Positions 26,304-35,661 of a stretch of DNA of 60,226 nucleotides are shown here, one piece after another; the stretch's first letter is position 1; each line of letters opens with the position of its first letter. The stretch is from positions 1-60,226 of the forward strand of contig CAZCVP010000017.1 in NCBI GenBank assembly GCA_964501915.1, written 5' to 3'. The translations under genes and the position numbers were made by a program. The DNA comes from CAYFPX01 sp964501915. GTDB lineage: Bacteria > Myxococcota_A > UBA796 > CAJQPC01. The notes under the pieces were generated by a model that ran no database searches, was not told the origin of the DNA, and worked only from the letters and a program-made list of their open reading frames with translations.

Positions 26304-28688
26304 CTAGTACTCGACAGGCTCCCCGTCCGCGCCCAGGTCGACGCTGCTGGCCGTGATGCCCGCCAGCTCGGTCGCCGTCAGCGACGAGGCACCGGCGTAG
26401 CCCTCGGCGGTCACGAAGCCACCGGCGTCGAAGAGCTGTTCCAGGTTGGACCCGCCGTAGCCGGTCGGGGGCAGGAAGCCACCACCGGGAGGCAGCGGCG
26501 GCGGCGTGGGGTCGAACCCCACCGGACTGGTCACGATGCCCGAGCCGCCGAGGGTGAAGAAGGCGAACCCGGAGATGCCCACCGGGCTGGTCACGATGCC
26601 CGAGCCGCCGATGACCAGCAGGCGAGGAGGCAGGAAGCCGACCGGGCTGGTCACGATGCCCGAGCCGCCGAAGTCGATCAGCCAGATCGGCAGCAGGCCG
26701 ACCGGGCTGGTCACGATGCCCGACCCGTCGAGGTCCAGGTCCATCGGCGTCAGGGTGGCGTGGGACAGGACACCGGGCGTGAACAGGAACCCCACCGGGC
26801 TGGTCACGATGCCCGAGCCGCCGGCATCGACGACCGCGTAGGACTCCAGCGTCGGACCGACGTCGGCGTCGGTCTCCGTCTCCCACCGCAGGGCCAGCAC
26901 CCGGCCGGCGGCGTCTTCGTCGGCGGCCACGGCCGCGACCAGGACCTCCAGCCCCTGCGTGCCGAAGAGCACGGACCGGGGCGAATAGGCGACGTCCTCG
27001 GCCACGACGTGGCTGGCCTGGATCGCCCAGCCGAGGGCCTCGGTCTCCACGTCGGGGGCCGTGAAGTCCTCGCTCTCAGCCGTGCACTCCCCGGTGGACG
27101 CGGTCACGCACTGGAAGCTGGTGCTCCCCGCCGGGCCGTCGATCGAGCCGATGACCCGCACACCCACCGCCGCTGCACCGGTCGCATCGACGACGGACAG
27201 CCGCGCCTCGACCCTGGCGGTCTCCCCACCGTCCACCAGGTAGGGCAGCATGGCGACACCGTACTCCCGAGGCTGGAACGAGGTCGGGTCGTAGGTGTCC
27301 AGCTCGCTCAGGGCACTGTCCAGGCGGGTCTGACCGGCCCCGCCGCCCTTGTGGTAGGGCTCGTTGCCCCACTCGTTGGTGGCGGAGAGGATCAGGGCCG
27401 TCCGGGCATCATCGTCTGAGGCGCCCGCGGCGATGAGCTGGACGGCGCTGCCGCTGATGATGGCAGCGGCCTGGCTCGTGCCGGCGGCCAGCCACAGGCC
27501 GGTCGTGGTGGGATCCCCCGGCGTGATCGACTCGGCCAGGACCCCATCGGGCAGCCCGTCCTTGTCCTTGTCCCGGAGGAGATCACCACCGGTGCCGACA
27601 AGCAACACACCGGTGCCGACGTTGCTGTAGGAGCTCACCTTGAGCCCCCTGCCGTTCTTGAGGGTCGAGGCTCCGACCGCGATCACATCCCGGAAGGCCG
27701 CCGGGAAGCTCACGGCATCAACGCCGTCGTTGCCCGACGCGGCGATCATCAGCACACCGCTGTCCGCGGCGTAGGTGATGGCGTCCGAGAGCGCCGGAGA
27801 AGGCAGGTAGCCGAGCGTGAAGCTCAGGCTCATGTTGATGACGTCGGCCCCGCTGTCCACCGCGTGGTAGAGCGCATCGACGAGGTCCGTCTCGATGCCG
27901 CTGTTGGCCGCGTCGAGGACCTTGAGCGGCATCAGGGTGGCCCCGGGCGCGATCCCGTGCACGGTCCCGTCGCCGAGGATGACGCTGGCGATGTGGGTCC
28001 CGTGGAAGTGGTCGTCGTTGGCGTGGCTGTCGCCGTTGACGAAGTCCCAGGGAGAGAGCACGGGGACCGACGCCAGGCTCTCGGCCGCGACGTAGGTGCC
28101 CGAGGCGTCGCTGTGGTCCTCGTAGGCGGCCCCGGAGTCCAGCACGGCCACGACCACACCGGAGAAGTCCGGGACCTGGCCGGGATCGTCCCAGTACTCC
28201 TCCCAGTCCGGCACACCGGAGCTCTCGAGCTGCCACTGGTCCCAGCCGACCTGGGGGGCGCCGGCGCCCGAGATGCGGCCGATGGCCGACGCGGAGAGCA
28301 CCCGCTCGTCCGCGAGCAGGCTCGCCCGCAGGGCAGGCACACCCTGGTCGGGGCCGGTGGCGAGGATGCCGTAGCCGCTGGGCCCCGGCAGCCGCACCAG
28401 GTGGGCTCCGTGATCGAGGGCGATGGCCGCCAGCGACGTCCCCGCGGTGGGGCGCACCTGGACGCGATCGTCGACGTAGATCACCGGGTCGACCGCGAGG
28501 TCCGCGACCTCGATCGCCTCGGGGGCAGGCGGCGGGACGTGGAGCCGAGTGAGCAGCGGCGAGCGCTCGGCGGCTCCGGTGGGGTGCGGCTCGACGGCGA
28601 CCGCCGACTCCTGCTGGTCGTGGAGACCCAACAGGCCCGCGAGCAGGAGAGAAAGGAGGATCGTCCGTCTCAGCGCGCCCTGGTCCAT
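26304..28688 (-). CDS. Secreted subtilisin-family protease with repetitive C-terminal cassettes
   Basis: An S8 peptidase of 794 residues with signal peptide (RRTILLSLLLAGLLGL). A prodomain-like region spans about 35-130. The catalytic Asp is in VAVLDSG (about 181), His in HGTHIAS (about 231) and Ser in GTSQAAA (about 404), so the triad is intact. Residues about 480-600 look Ig-like. The tail (about 620-725) holds five copies of GSGIVTSPVG separated by hydrophobic, variable segments, then a Pro/Gly-rich part and an acidic end (ADGEPVEY). It ends in TAG. The repeats may form a beta-solenoid or be cleavable cassettes. An AT-richer leader of 80 bases upstream probably holds the promoter. Confidence 0.93.
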   Translation of the reverse strand: MDQGALRRTILLSLLLAGLLGLHDQQESAVAVEPHPTGAAERSPLLTRLHVPPPAPEAIEVADLAVDPVIYVDDRVQVRPTAGTSLAAIALDHGAHLVRLPGPSGYGILATGPDQGVPALRASLLADERVLSASAIGRISGAGAPQVGWDQWQLESSGVPDWEEYWDDPGQVPDFSGVVVAVLDSGAAYEDHSDASGTYVAAESLASVPVLSPWDFVNGDSHANDDHFHGTHIASVILGDGTVHGIAPGATLMPLKVLDAANSGIETDLVDALYHAVDSGADVINMSLSFTLGYLPSPALSDAITYAADSGVLMIAASGNDGVDAVSFPAAFRDVIAVGASTLKNGRGLKVSSYSNVGTGVLLVGTGGDLLRDKDKDGLPDGVLAESITPGDPTTTGLWLAAGTSQAAAIISGSAVQLIAAGASDDDARTALILSATNEWGNEPYHKGGGAGQTRLDSALSELDTYDPTSFQPREYGVAMLPYLVDGGETARVEARLSVVDATGAAAVGVRVIGSIDGPAGSTSFQCVTASTGECTAESEDFTAPDVETEALGWAIQASHVVAEDVAYSPRSVLFGTQGLEVLVAAVAADEDAAGRVLALRWETETDADVGPTLESYAVVDAGGSGIVTSPVGFLFTPGVLSHATLTPMDLDLDGSGIVTSPVGLLPIWLIDFGGSGIVTSPVGFLPPRLLVIGGSGIVTSPVGISGFAFFTLGGSGIVTSPVGFDPTPPPLPPGGGFLPPTGYGGSNLEQLFDAGGFVTAEGYAGASSLTATELAGITASSVDLGADGEPVEY
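26521..26823 (-). repeat. Five 30-bp in-frame repeats at 60-bp period (GSGIVTSPVG cassettes)
   Basis: Near-identical 30-bp units (plus strand ACCGGGCTGGTCACGATGCC...) start at 26521, 26581, 26641, 26701 and 26794, that is at periods of 60, 60, 60 and 93 bases. All are in frame with the subtilisin gene. The intervening 30-bp segments are unrelated in sequence but all encode hydrophobic peptides such as LLPIWLIDF, FLPPRLLVI and ISGFAFFTL. Confidence 0.92.
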
Positions 28689-28774
28689 CTCGGTTCCGCG
28701 ACCGTCCCAACCCAGAACTTAGGGTACTTGGATCTCTTTGATCTTTGCAACAGCTTTTTGACGGGGAAGCCCCC

Positions 28775-29731
28775 TCATGGTGGGGGCATGGGATCGTCTC
28801 CGGCACGCCCGCCGAGACCCGGAGAGCCCGCAGGCGCCTGGCCTCCCGTCCAGCCCCGGAGGGTCGCGCTGGCGCCGAGGCCGAGGATCGAGAAGGACAC
28901 GGCGTCCGGCGTGCCGTCGAGGTCGGTGTCGACGTCGTAGACCAGCTCGGCCTCCAGCAGCTCGCCCAGGGCTCCCAGGCGGTCCGCGACCTCCTCGACG
29001 GTGGTCGCCGGGAAGGCCCCCGTCAGGGTGTAGGACAGGTCTCCGTGGACCCGATCCGCCACCACGCGGCAGCCGCTGACGTAGGCGAAGAGGGGCTCAC
29101 CGTCGACGAGCAGCGGCAGGAAGCTGTCCAGGACGCCGGACTGGAAGCCCTCTTCGCCGCGGTCCACCGGCAGGGCGAAGCCGAGCCCCGGCTCCTCGAT
29201 GCGCAGGTGGCCGTCGGTGGGGCGGACGGGGCCGACCAGCAGGTGGTCCCCGGCCAGCACGCCGATCAGGTGGGCCCGCGAGAGCACCTGCTGGAGCAGG
29301 AGCGCGGCGTCGCGGCCGCCGCCGAAGCTCTTCACCACGATCTCGTCGGTGAGCAGCCAGGCCTCTCCCTCGCTGGGAGCGGCCGTCGAGACCCGGTGGA
29401 CCAGGCTGCGCCCGTCGCCCAGGTCCACCGAGACCTCGAGGTCCGTCGCCGCGGGCAGGTCCGCCAGGGGCTCGCAGGTGGCCGAACGACGGCCCGGGTC
29501 CACGGCGCAGGCGACGTCCCAGGTGCGACCGGCTCCGGTGACCCGGACCTGGGGGACCCGCTCGATGTCCTCGTCTCCGACGCTGATCCGGACCTCCAGG
29601 TCGCCGCGCAGGGCCATGCTCCCGTCCGCCGGGAAGGCGACGAGCTGCTGCTCGCTCTGGGGGACGGCACAGGCCACCAGGGCCTTGGTCAGGAGGAGGA
29701 GGAAGGCGGTGAAGAGGCGGGTACTGGACAT
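28775..29731 (-). CDS. Lipoprotein of unknown function
   Basis: A 318-residue protein from ATG 29731, with GGAG upstream. The signal MSSTRLFTAFLLLLTKALVAC ends in a lipobox-like VAC. The mature part begins with beta-rich, Ig-like sequence (RVTGAGRTWDVACAV...). The middle contains FGGGRDAALLLQQVLSRAHLIGVLAGDHLLVG. Near the end is DTDLDGTPDAVSFSILG, a DxDxDG calcium-loop-like motif, followed by a Gly/Pro tail. I do not recognise a family. It reads away from the sigma-54 activator gene, sharing a 203-base divergent promoter region. Confidence 0.72.
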   Translation of the reverse strand: MSSTRLFTAFLLLLTKALVACAVPQSEQQLVAFPADGSMALRGDLEVRISVGDEDIERVPQVRVTGAGRTWDVACAVDPGRRSATCEPLADLPAATDLEVSVDLGDGRSLVHRVSTAAPSEGEAWLLTDEIVVKSFGGGRDAALLLQQVLSRAHLIGVLAGDHLLVGPVRPTDGHLRIEEPGLGFALPVDRGEEGFQSGVLDSFLPLLVDGEPLFAYVSGCRVVADRVHGDLSYTLTGAFPATTVEEVADRLGALGELLEAELVYDVDTDLDGTPDAVSFSILGLGASATLRGWTGGQAPAGSPGLGGRAGDDPMPPP

Positions 29732-29934
29732 GGTGGCTCCGGCTGCCCCCCTGGAGTGGCAAGCGGCGTGCCAGGACCGAAGATCGCCTGATCTCAGATA
29801 GTTGCGCCAGATCCAGGCCACCGGGAGGCCCCGCCGCGTCTCGCCCGGCCGCGCCTGCGTTCGAGCGCGTCGCGGCCGACAATGAGGACTCTGGAGGCCG
29901 CGCCGGTGATCCGATGGGCCGGCTGGAGGACCTC

Positions 29935-31620
29935 ATGTCGACGGACATCCGCCCCCTGCTCGACGCGGTCCTGGCCGCGACGACCTTCGAGCAGGCGGCC
30001 CACGCCACGCTGAGTCAGCTCCTGGCGGTCGCCTCCGAGACCTTGCAGGCCTCGCCCCGCTACGCGCGCCAGGCGACCCTGCTGCGGGCCCTGATCCACC
30101 TGCGCCCGGACCGCGGCTACCGGGGACTGGCGGTGCTCGAGACCGCCGAGGGCGCCGCCACCGAGGGCACCCCGCCGTCCTCGTCGGCCACCGCCTGGAA
30201 GTGGATGGCCTCCCGCGGCGAGAGCGCCATCCTCGACGTGACCATGCAGGCCTTCTGGCAGGGTCGGCAGGCCCCCACGAGCCTCGGGCCCGGGCGCTTC
30301 GGGAGCTGTGCTGTCCTGTTGGAGCGGGGCGCCACGCACCTGGTGCTGCTCCCCCTCCGGCACGCGGGCCAGGTGCAGGGCATGGTGAGCCTGGAGCTCC
30401 ACTGCCAGGCCTCCATCGGGACCCGCTTCCGCGGTCTCGAGCCCTGCGGGCAGGCCCTGCAGCTCCTCACCGACGTGGCCGCGCCAGCCCTGGCCAGCCT
30501 GCCTCCCACCCGCGGCCACACGGACCTGAAGAGCGAGCTGCTGCCGGTGGTGGGCTCGTCGATGGAGCCGATCGTGGCGATGCTGGACACCTTCGCCCGC
30601 TTCGAGGAGACCCTGCTGCTGCGCGGGGAGACGGGGACCGGCAAGAGCCACCTCGCCCACTGGTGCGCCACGCGCTCGGGCCGGGCCGAGGGGCCCTTCG
30701 TCGCCATCCAGCTCCACACCCTGCCGCCCCAGCTCCGCGAGGGAGAGCTCTTCGGCTGGAGGAAGGGCGCGTTCACCGGTGCCGTGGCCGACCACGCGGG
30801 CTCGGTCGAGCGGGCCCGCGGCGGCACGCTCTTCATCGACGAGCCGGACAAGCTGCCCACCGAGGCCCAGGCCAAGCTCCTGCGGCTGCTCGAGGAGCGT
30901 CGCTACACCGTGCTCGGAGAGACCGGGGAGCGCGAGGCCGACGTGCGCTTCATCGTGGGCACCAACGTGGACCTGGAGGAGGCGGTGCGGGCTGGCACGG
31001 TGCTCGAGGACCTCTACTACCGGGTCAACGTGCTGCCCGTCGAGCTGCCGCCTCTGCGGGCTCGCCGCGAGGAGATCGGCGACTGGGCCACCTGGATGCT
31101 CCGGCGGGTCCACCAGCGCCACACGGCTTCGGTGGCCGTGGACCTCGACCAGGAGGCGAAGCGGCTGCTGGCGTCGCAGACCTGGCCCGGCAACCTGAGG
31201 CAGCTCAACAGCGTCGCGGTGCGAGCCTATGCCTTCTCCAGCATCGGGCGGCTCGGCGAGGCGCCCGAGCACCTGGTCGTCGAGGAGGCCCACGTCGAGC
31301 GCGCCCTGGCCCTCGACGGCGCCGGGCGCGCCCGCCCGCTGGTCCAGGCCCTGCAGGCCGCGGCCGAGGCCTTCGTGACCGAGGCCGAGTGGCGCCGCGA
31401 AGAGGACCTGGAGCCGCTGGACCTGGACCTGACCGAGGCCTTCTGCGGCTACGTGCTGACCACCGCCGCCCAGAGGCTCGGCGGCGAGAAGGAGGCCTTC
31501 CGGCTCTTCGGGCTCGCCCACCGCCTCAAGGGCGGGAGCTACCTGAAGACCTACCGCCGCGAGCAGGATCGGCAGGCTGCGCTGGAGGGCGTGCTGAGAG
31601 CCCACCGCAAGGCGTCCTAG
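29935..31620 (+). CDS. Sigma-54-dependent transcriptional activator with GAF-like sensor
   Basis: An enhancer-binding ATPase that remodels sigma-54 polymerase. ATG 29935 follows GGAGGA at ideal spacing. Residues about 1-200 resemble a GAF-type sensor. The AAA+ core has Walker A GETGTGKS (about 233), the sigma-54 contact loop GAFTGA (about 279), Walker B GTLFIDE (about 297) and the arginine-containing PPLRARREEI. The C-terminus (LFGLAHRLKGGSYLKTYRR) replaces the usual Fis-type HTH; its DNA-binding mode is unclear. It ends 62 bases before the second kinase cassette and is a reasonable candidate regulator of it or of the divergent lipoprotein. Confidence 0.9.
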   Translation: MSTDIRPLLDAVLAATTFEQAAHATLSQLLAVASETLQASPRYARQATLLRALIHLRPDRGYRGLAVLETAEGAATEGTPPSSSATAWKWMASRGESAILDVTMQAFWQGRQAPTSLGPGRFGSCAVLLERGATHLVLLPLRHAGQVQGMVSLELHCQASIGTRFRGLEPCGQALQLLTDVAAPALASLPPTRGHTDLKSELLPVVGSSMEPIVAMLDTFARFEETLLLRGETGTGKSHLAHWCATRSGRAEGPFVAIQLHTLPPQLREGELFGWRKGAFTGAVADHAGSVERARGGTLFIDEPDKLPTEAQAKLLRLLEERRYTVLGETGEREADVRFIVGTNVDLEEAVRAGTVLEDLYYRVNVLPVELPPLRARREEIGDWATWMLRRVHQRHTASVAVDLDQEAKRLLASQTWPGNLRQLNSVAVRAYAFSSIGRLGEAPEHLVVEEAHVERALALDGAGRARPLVQALQAAAEAFVTEAEWRREEDLEPLDLDLTEAFCGYVLTTAAQRLGGEKEAFRLFGLAHRLKGGSYLKTYRREQDRQAALEGVLRAHRKAS

Positions 31621-31682
31621 CCTCAAGACGCCCTTGCTCCGGACCGATTCGCTCCCCGAGGCGAGAGTCGAGGGGGCCTGGC

Positions 31683-32707
31683 GTGCACGCAGACGGGAGA
31701 GTCCGGAGGCTCCACGCGGCGCTCTTGGTCCTGCTGGTGTCGGCCTGCTCCGCTGCGAACGAGGAGACCGAGCCCCCCGGCACGCCCGACCCCTGCGCGA
31801 AGGTCGGCGCCGAGGACCGGGACTGCCTCCCCGCAGCCACCGAGGCCGTGCTGGACCACCCTCCCCCGACCGACGCCGATCACGACGGCTTCACCAGCCT
31901 CGCGGCCGGCGGCGAGGACTGCGACGACCTGGACGCCGGGGTCCACCCCGACGCGGACGAGATCTGGTACGACGGTGTGGACCAGGACTGCGACGGGGCC
32001 AACGACTACGACGCCGACGCGGACAGCTACGAGGCCCAGGTCGCGGGAGGCCGGGACTGCGACGACGCGGACCCCCACGTCCACCCCCTGGCCAAGGAGG
32101 TCTGCCGCGACGGGATCGACAACGACTGCGACGGCAGCGTCGGGCCCTGTGCGTTGCCCAAGGAGGTCTTGCTGGACCAGGCCGAGGCCAGGCTGGCCGG
32201 CGCCGGGCAGTGGGATCGAGCCGGGCACGTGGCCTGGACGGAGACGGGCTGGACGACCTGCTGGTCCTGCTCACCGGCGATGGCTCGGGCCAGGTCCTGC
32301 TGATCACCCAGGGGCTCCAGGGAGATGTGCGGGCCGCGTCGTTCTCGGACCGGCTCCTCGGCGACCTGTCCGACGAGATCCACATCGAGGACGTGGCCTG
32401 CGCCGGCGACGTGGACGGCGACGGGCACCGCGACCTGCTCGTGGGCTCGGCTCACCGCGATCGAGACGAGGAGGTCGACGTCGGCGCGGCGCTGCTGGTG
32501 CATGGGCCGATCCGCGGATCGGCACCGCTGGACGACGCCGCGGTGCTCTGGGGAGGTGCCGCCGGCGACCGCCTCGGCGCCCACCTGAGCGGGCTCGGCG
32601 ACCTCGATCTCGATGGCCTGGACGACTTCGCCGTCGGTAGCCCCAACGCCGACCTCGGCGCGGAGGACGCCGGGCTGGTCCACGTGTTCCTGGGCGAGGG
32701 GCTGTAG
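31683..32707 (+). pseudogene. MopE/FG-GAP lipoprotein gene split by a frameshift
   Basis: GTG 31683 opens a signal (RRLHAALLVLLVSAC, lipobox), then two MopE-like units (CDDLDAGVHP...DQDCDG; CDDADPHVHP...DNDCDG) read in one frame to a stop at 32303. From about 32230 the next frame continues with LDGDGLDDLLVLL and two more FG-GAP blades (AGDVDGDGHRDLLVGS, LGDLDLDGLDDFAVGS) to TAG 32707. One missing base (or two extra) near 32233 would restore a single protein of about 340 residues. Three blades are too few for a closed propeller, so the gene may also be truncated. Sequencing error and genuine decay are both possible. Confidence 0.75.
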
Positions 32708-32828
32708 GAGGGCAGGCGCCAGCCATCAAGCTCCGCGCCGAAGATCCGCTTCCTGGGGAGATGACTTCCCTCCACCCGGTTCGCACAGGCGCAGGGTCCG
32801 TCGCTCGCACACGGGCGGGAGGCCAGCC

Positions 32829-34286
32829 GTGAGCTCCGCGATCGCCCAGGTCGAGCCCACCAGCGACGAGAGGCTCATCAATGGCCGCTACCGGATCCTC
32901 GAGCCGATGGGCCGGGGGGGGACCGCGGTGGTCTACCGAGCCTGGGACACGACCCTGGAGGTCGAGCGGGCCCTGAAGATCATGTCCGCCTCCATCACGC
33001 CCGGCAGCTCCCTGGCCAAGCGCTTCCACCGGGAAGCGCGGACCATGGCCCGCATGCAGCACCCGCACATCCTGGTGGTGTCGGATGCCGGTCTGGACGC
33101 CGACCGGCCCTGGATGGCGATGGAGCTCCTCAGCGGCGGCAGCCTGCGCGAGCGGCTCGACCGCTGCGGCTGCCTGGACCTGCACCAGGCCGTGTCCGTC
33201 ACCCTGGCCCTGCTCTCCGCCCTTCAGCACGCCCACGCGCTGGGTGTGATCCACCGGGACGTGAAGCCCGGCAACCTGCTGATGGACGACAGTGGGGTGG
33301 TGAAGCTGGCCGACTTCGGGCTCGCCCGGGTGGTGAGCCGAGCCACCGCGCTCACCCGCACCGGCACCGTGATGGGCACGTTCGCCTACATGGCGCCGGA
33401 GCAGCGCACCGACGCCTCGCGGCTCGATCACCGGGCCGACATCTACGGTGCCGCCTGCACCCTCTACGCCCTGCTCACCGGCTCGGACCCCTACGACCTG
33501 GGGGTGCCCGAAGCCGCCGAGGATCGCTTCGCCACGCTGCCGGCCGAGATCTGCGAGGTCATCCAGGGAGGCACGGCCTACAAGGTCGAGGATCGACACG
33601 CCTCGGCGGCGGAGATGGCCGAGGCGCTGAAGCAGGCCTACGAGCGGGTGTCCGCGGGCTACCTGCCGCCGCTGACCCTGCCGGTCGCCTCCAGCCTGCC
33701 TCCGGAGCTGGACTCCGGTCGCCACGATGCCACCCTGGCCCACTCCCGCGACACCCGGGCCCGGCGGGAGACCTCGACGGGCCGCTCGACCTTCGAGCTC
33801 CACCCGGGCCTGCGGGTCACGGCCCGGGCCCGGCGATGGGCACCCCTGCTGCTGCTGATCCTGCTCGGCCTGGTGGCCTTCTCCTACGCGCGACAGCCCG
33901 ACGAGGCGCCCCGCGAGGTCTGGACGGTCCCGGCACCGACTCCCCTCGGCCCCGACGAGCTGATCCTCGCCCCGCTGCCCCTGGTCCCGGCACCGACCCC
34001 CCGGGAGTTCCGCGGCACGGCCCGGACCGTTGCGCAGAGCCCGGCACCTGCCGCGGCGTCCGAGCGGGAGTTCACCACCCGCATCGGCAGCCTGCCCTAC
34101 GCGACGGTCATCCTCGACGGCCGCCGGGTCGGCGTGACGCCCTGGGTGGGAGACGTCGCCGCCGGCTCCCACCAGGTCACCCTGCGGACCGAGGACGGTC
34201 GGTCGCGGACCCTGAGGCTCGAGGCCGACCGGGACGGCAGCTCGGTCTGCTGGGACTTCACGCTGGGAACGGCCTGCCCTCCCTGA
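32829..34286 (+). CDS. Transmembrane Ser/Thr protein kinase with PEGA-like tail (cassette 2)
   Basis: A Hanks-type kinase of 485 residues, paralogous to the one at 90-1826. GTG 32829 follows GGGAGG. Motifs are the Gly loop GRGGTA, ALK lysine, HRDVKPGN, ADFGLAR and MAPEQ. A single membrane helix (APLLLLILLGLVAFSYA, about residues 338-354) separates it from a Pro-rich linker and a C-terminal beta domain (SLPYATVILDGRRVGVTPW...CWDF). The tail shares PEGA-like features and the CWDF ending with its paralogue. The next gene is again the two-helix secreted protein, then a MopE/FG-GAP lipoprotein, so the whole cassette is duplicated rather than the kinase alone. Confidence 0.93.
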   Translation: MSSAIAQVEPTSDERLINGRYRILEPMGRGGTAVVYRAWDTTLEVERALKIMSASITPGSSLAKRFHREARTMARMQHPHILVVSDAGLDADRPWMAMELLSGGSLRERLDRCGCLDLHQAVSVTLALLSALQHAHALGVIHRDVKPGNLLMDDSGVVKLADFGLARVVSRATALTRTGTVMGTFAYMAPEQRTDASRLDHRADIYGAACTLYALLTGSDPYDLGVPEAAEDRFATLPAEICEVIQGGTAYKVEDRHASAAEMAEALKQAYERVSAGYLPPLTLPVASSLPPELDSGRHDATLAHSRDTRARRETSTGRSTFELHPGLRVTARARRWAPLLLLILLGLVAFSYARQPDEAPREVWTVPAPTPLGPDELILAPLPLVPAPTPREFRGTARTVAQSPAPAAASEREFTTRIGSLPYATVILDGRRVGVTPWVGDVAAGSHQVTLRTEDGRSRTLRLEADRDGSSVCWDFTLGTACPP

Positions 34287-34359
34287 CGATTCCCGGCGGA
34301 CAACGGCCTCAACCTCGGCTCGTGTGAGCCGATGATCCGGGGGGGAGGCGGCGACGATC

Positions 34360-35616
34360 GTGAACAAGGCAGGCCTGCTGGTGCTGTCCCTGGCCTTGGG
34401 TCTACCGGACACTGGTCAGGCCGGCCCGGCCGTGCACGCCGTGGTCTACGAAGGCGGAGACGAGGACGACGCCATCGACCGGGTGGCCTGGAATGCCCAG
34501 GTCCCAGAGGCCGATCTGCAGCCCGTCCCACTGGACTCCCTGCTCGACGGAGGGGAGGCCCGTGTCCTGGGCGGCGGGACCTGGCACCCCTGCGCGGAGC
34601 CCTCGACCAGGACGCTCTCGGAGGCCCTGGCGGAGGCTCGCCGGGCCTGGATGTACGCCCGGCTGGACGAGGTGCACGCGGCCCTGGAGGGCCTGGAGGA
34701 CGTGCTGGCCTGCGGCCCGGAGTCCCCGACGAGGGAGACGGCCTGGGACGCCCTCGTCCTGCTGGGCGTCGCACGGACCGCCCAGGAAGACACCCGTGGG
34801 GCCTACGAGGCCTTCCTACGGGCCGTGCTGGTCGATCCGGGGCGCCCCTGGGACGCGTCCTACGCCCCCCAGCACGGGGAGGCCGGCTTCGACACCGCGG
34901 TCGCCGTGGCCCGCACCGAGGCGCCGGCGACCCTGAGCCTCGTGCCGACAGCCGACGTCGTCACCCTCGGTGGCCGTCCCGGTGCCCTCCACCAGGAGCT
35001 GCCGCCAGGGCTGCACCTGGTCCGCGTGGGCGACACCGGGGGCTGGCTGGACCTGGGACCCGGCGAGCAGAGCGTGCTCGTCGTGCCCGACCCGGAGGTC
35101 GACCTCGCCACCTGGGCCGAGCACCGGCCCGAGGCGCTGGCCCGGGTCCTGGCGACGGATCACGGACCCATGGAGACCGTCTACCTGACCGCCACCGACG
35201 CGATCTGGCGGGGGGAGGTGGCAGCGCCCTCCTTCCAGGACCTCCAGGTCCTTCCCCAGCCCCGCTCCCTGGTCCTGCGCCGCTCCCTGCTGGGCGGTGG
35301 CGCGGCGATCGCCGTCGGCGGAGGCGCGGTGGCCGGCGTGATGACCTACAAGGCCTGGCGGGCGGTCCGCGAGTGCGACGACGCCCGGGGCAGCGATCCG
35401 GAGGTCTGCGAGGCCTACGAGTCCCCGTACGACTCCGCGCTCCGGGTCCGGCCCTGGGCCTGGTCTGCTGCCGCCGTGGGCACGGCGCTGGGCGCGTCGG
35501 GCCTCTTCCTGGAGCTCCAGGCCGGCCGGCGGGGCCGGGTGGTGCTGGCCGCCAACGGGCCCCAGGTGGTGGCGACGGTCACCCTGGACGACCACCTCAG
35601 CGACGGGCCTCTCTGA
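34360..35616 (+). CDS. Secreted/membrane TPR-like protein with two C-terminal helices (cassette 2)
   Basis: A 418-residue paralogue of the gene at 1814-2998. GTG 34360 opens a signal peptide (NKAGLLVLSLALGLPDTGQA). The middle is helical and TPR-like (ARRAWMYARLDEVHAALEG...). A PEGA-like strand region (SLVPTADVVTLGG...ELPPGLHLVRV) follows, then WLDLGPGEQSVLVV. Two Gly/Ala-rich helices lie near residues 312-330 and 365-385, separated by a short Cys-containing loop. Function unknown. Conservation of this protein immediately behind a PEGA kinase in both cassettes is the best hint to its role. Confidence 0.8.
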   Translation: MNKAGLLVLSLALGLPDTGQAGPAVHAVVYEGGDEDDAIDRVAWNAQVPEADLQPVPLDSLLDGGEARVLGGGTWHPCAEPSTRTLSEALAEARRAWMYARLDEVHAALEGLEDVLACGPESPTRETAWDALVLLGVARTAQEDTRGAYEAFLRAVLVDPGRPWDASYAPQHGEAGFDTAVAVARTEAPATLSLVPTADVVTLGGRPGALHQELPPGLHLVRVGDTGGWLDLGPGEQSVLVVPDPEVDLATWAEHRPEALARVLATDHGPMETVYLTATDAIWRGEVAAPSFQDLQVLPQPRSLVLRRSLLGGGAAIAVGGGAVAGVMTYKAWRAVRECDDARGSDPEVCEAYESPYDSALRVRPWAWSAAAVGTALGASGLFLELQAGRRGRVVLAANGPQVVATVTLDDHLSDGPL

Positions 35617-35661
35617 GCCGACGGCCGGGTCCCCGTCCACCAGGCGGTATCCTCACCCCTC

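Noticed and set aside
26521..26823. CRISPR-like array: five 30-bp repeats with 30-bp spacers
   Set aside because: The repeats are in frame in an intact subtilisin gene and encode the same decapeptide. One spacing is 63 bases, there are no cas genes, and spacers all encode hydrophobic peptides.
18075..28737. Similar 20-mers at 18075-18094 and 28718-28737 (17 of 20 identical)
   Set aside because: In 60 kb several dozen pairs at this level are expected by chance. Their orientation and distance to the nearest genes differ, so a shared regulatory site is not supported.
28710..28760. Sigma-54 promoter (TTGG...TTTGC) upstream of the subtilisin gene
   Set aside because: The GG and GC elements are 15 bases apart instead of 10, and they lie on the strand opposite to the subtilisin gene.
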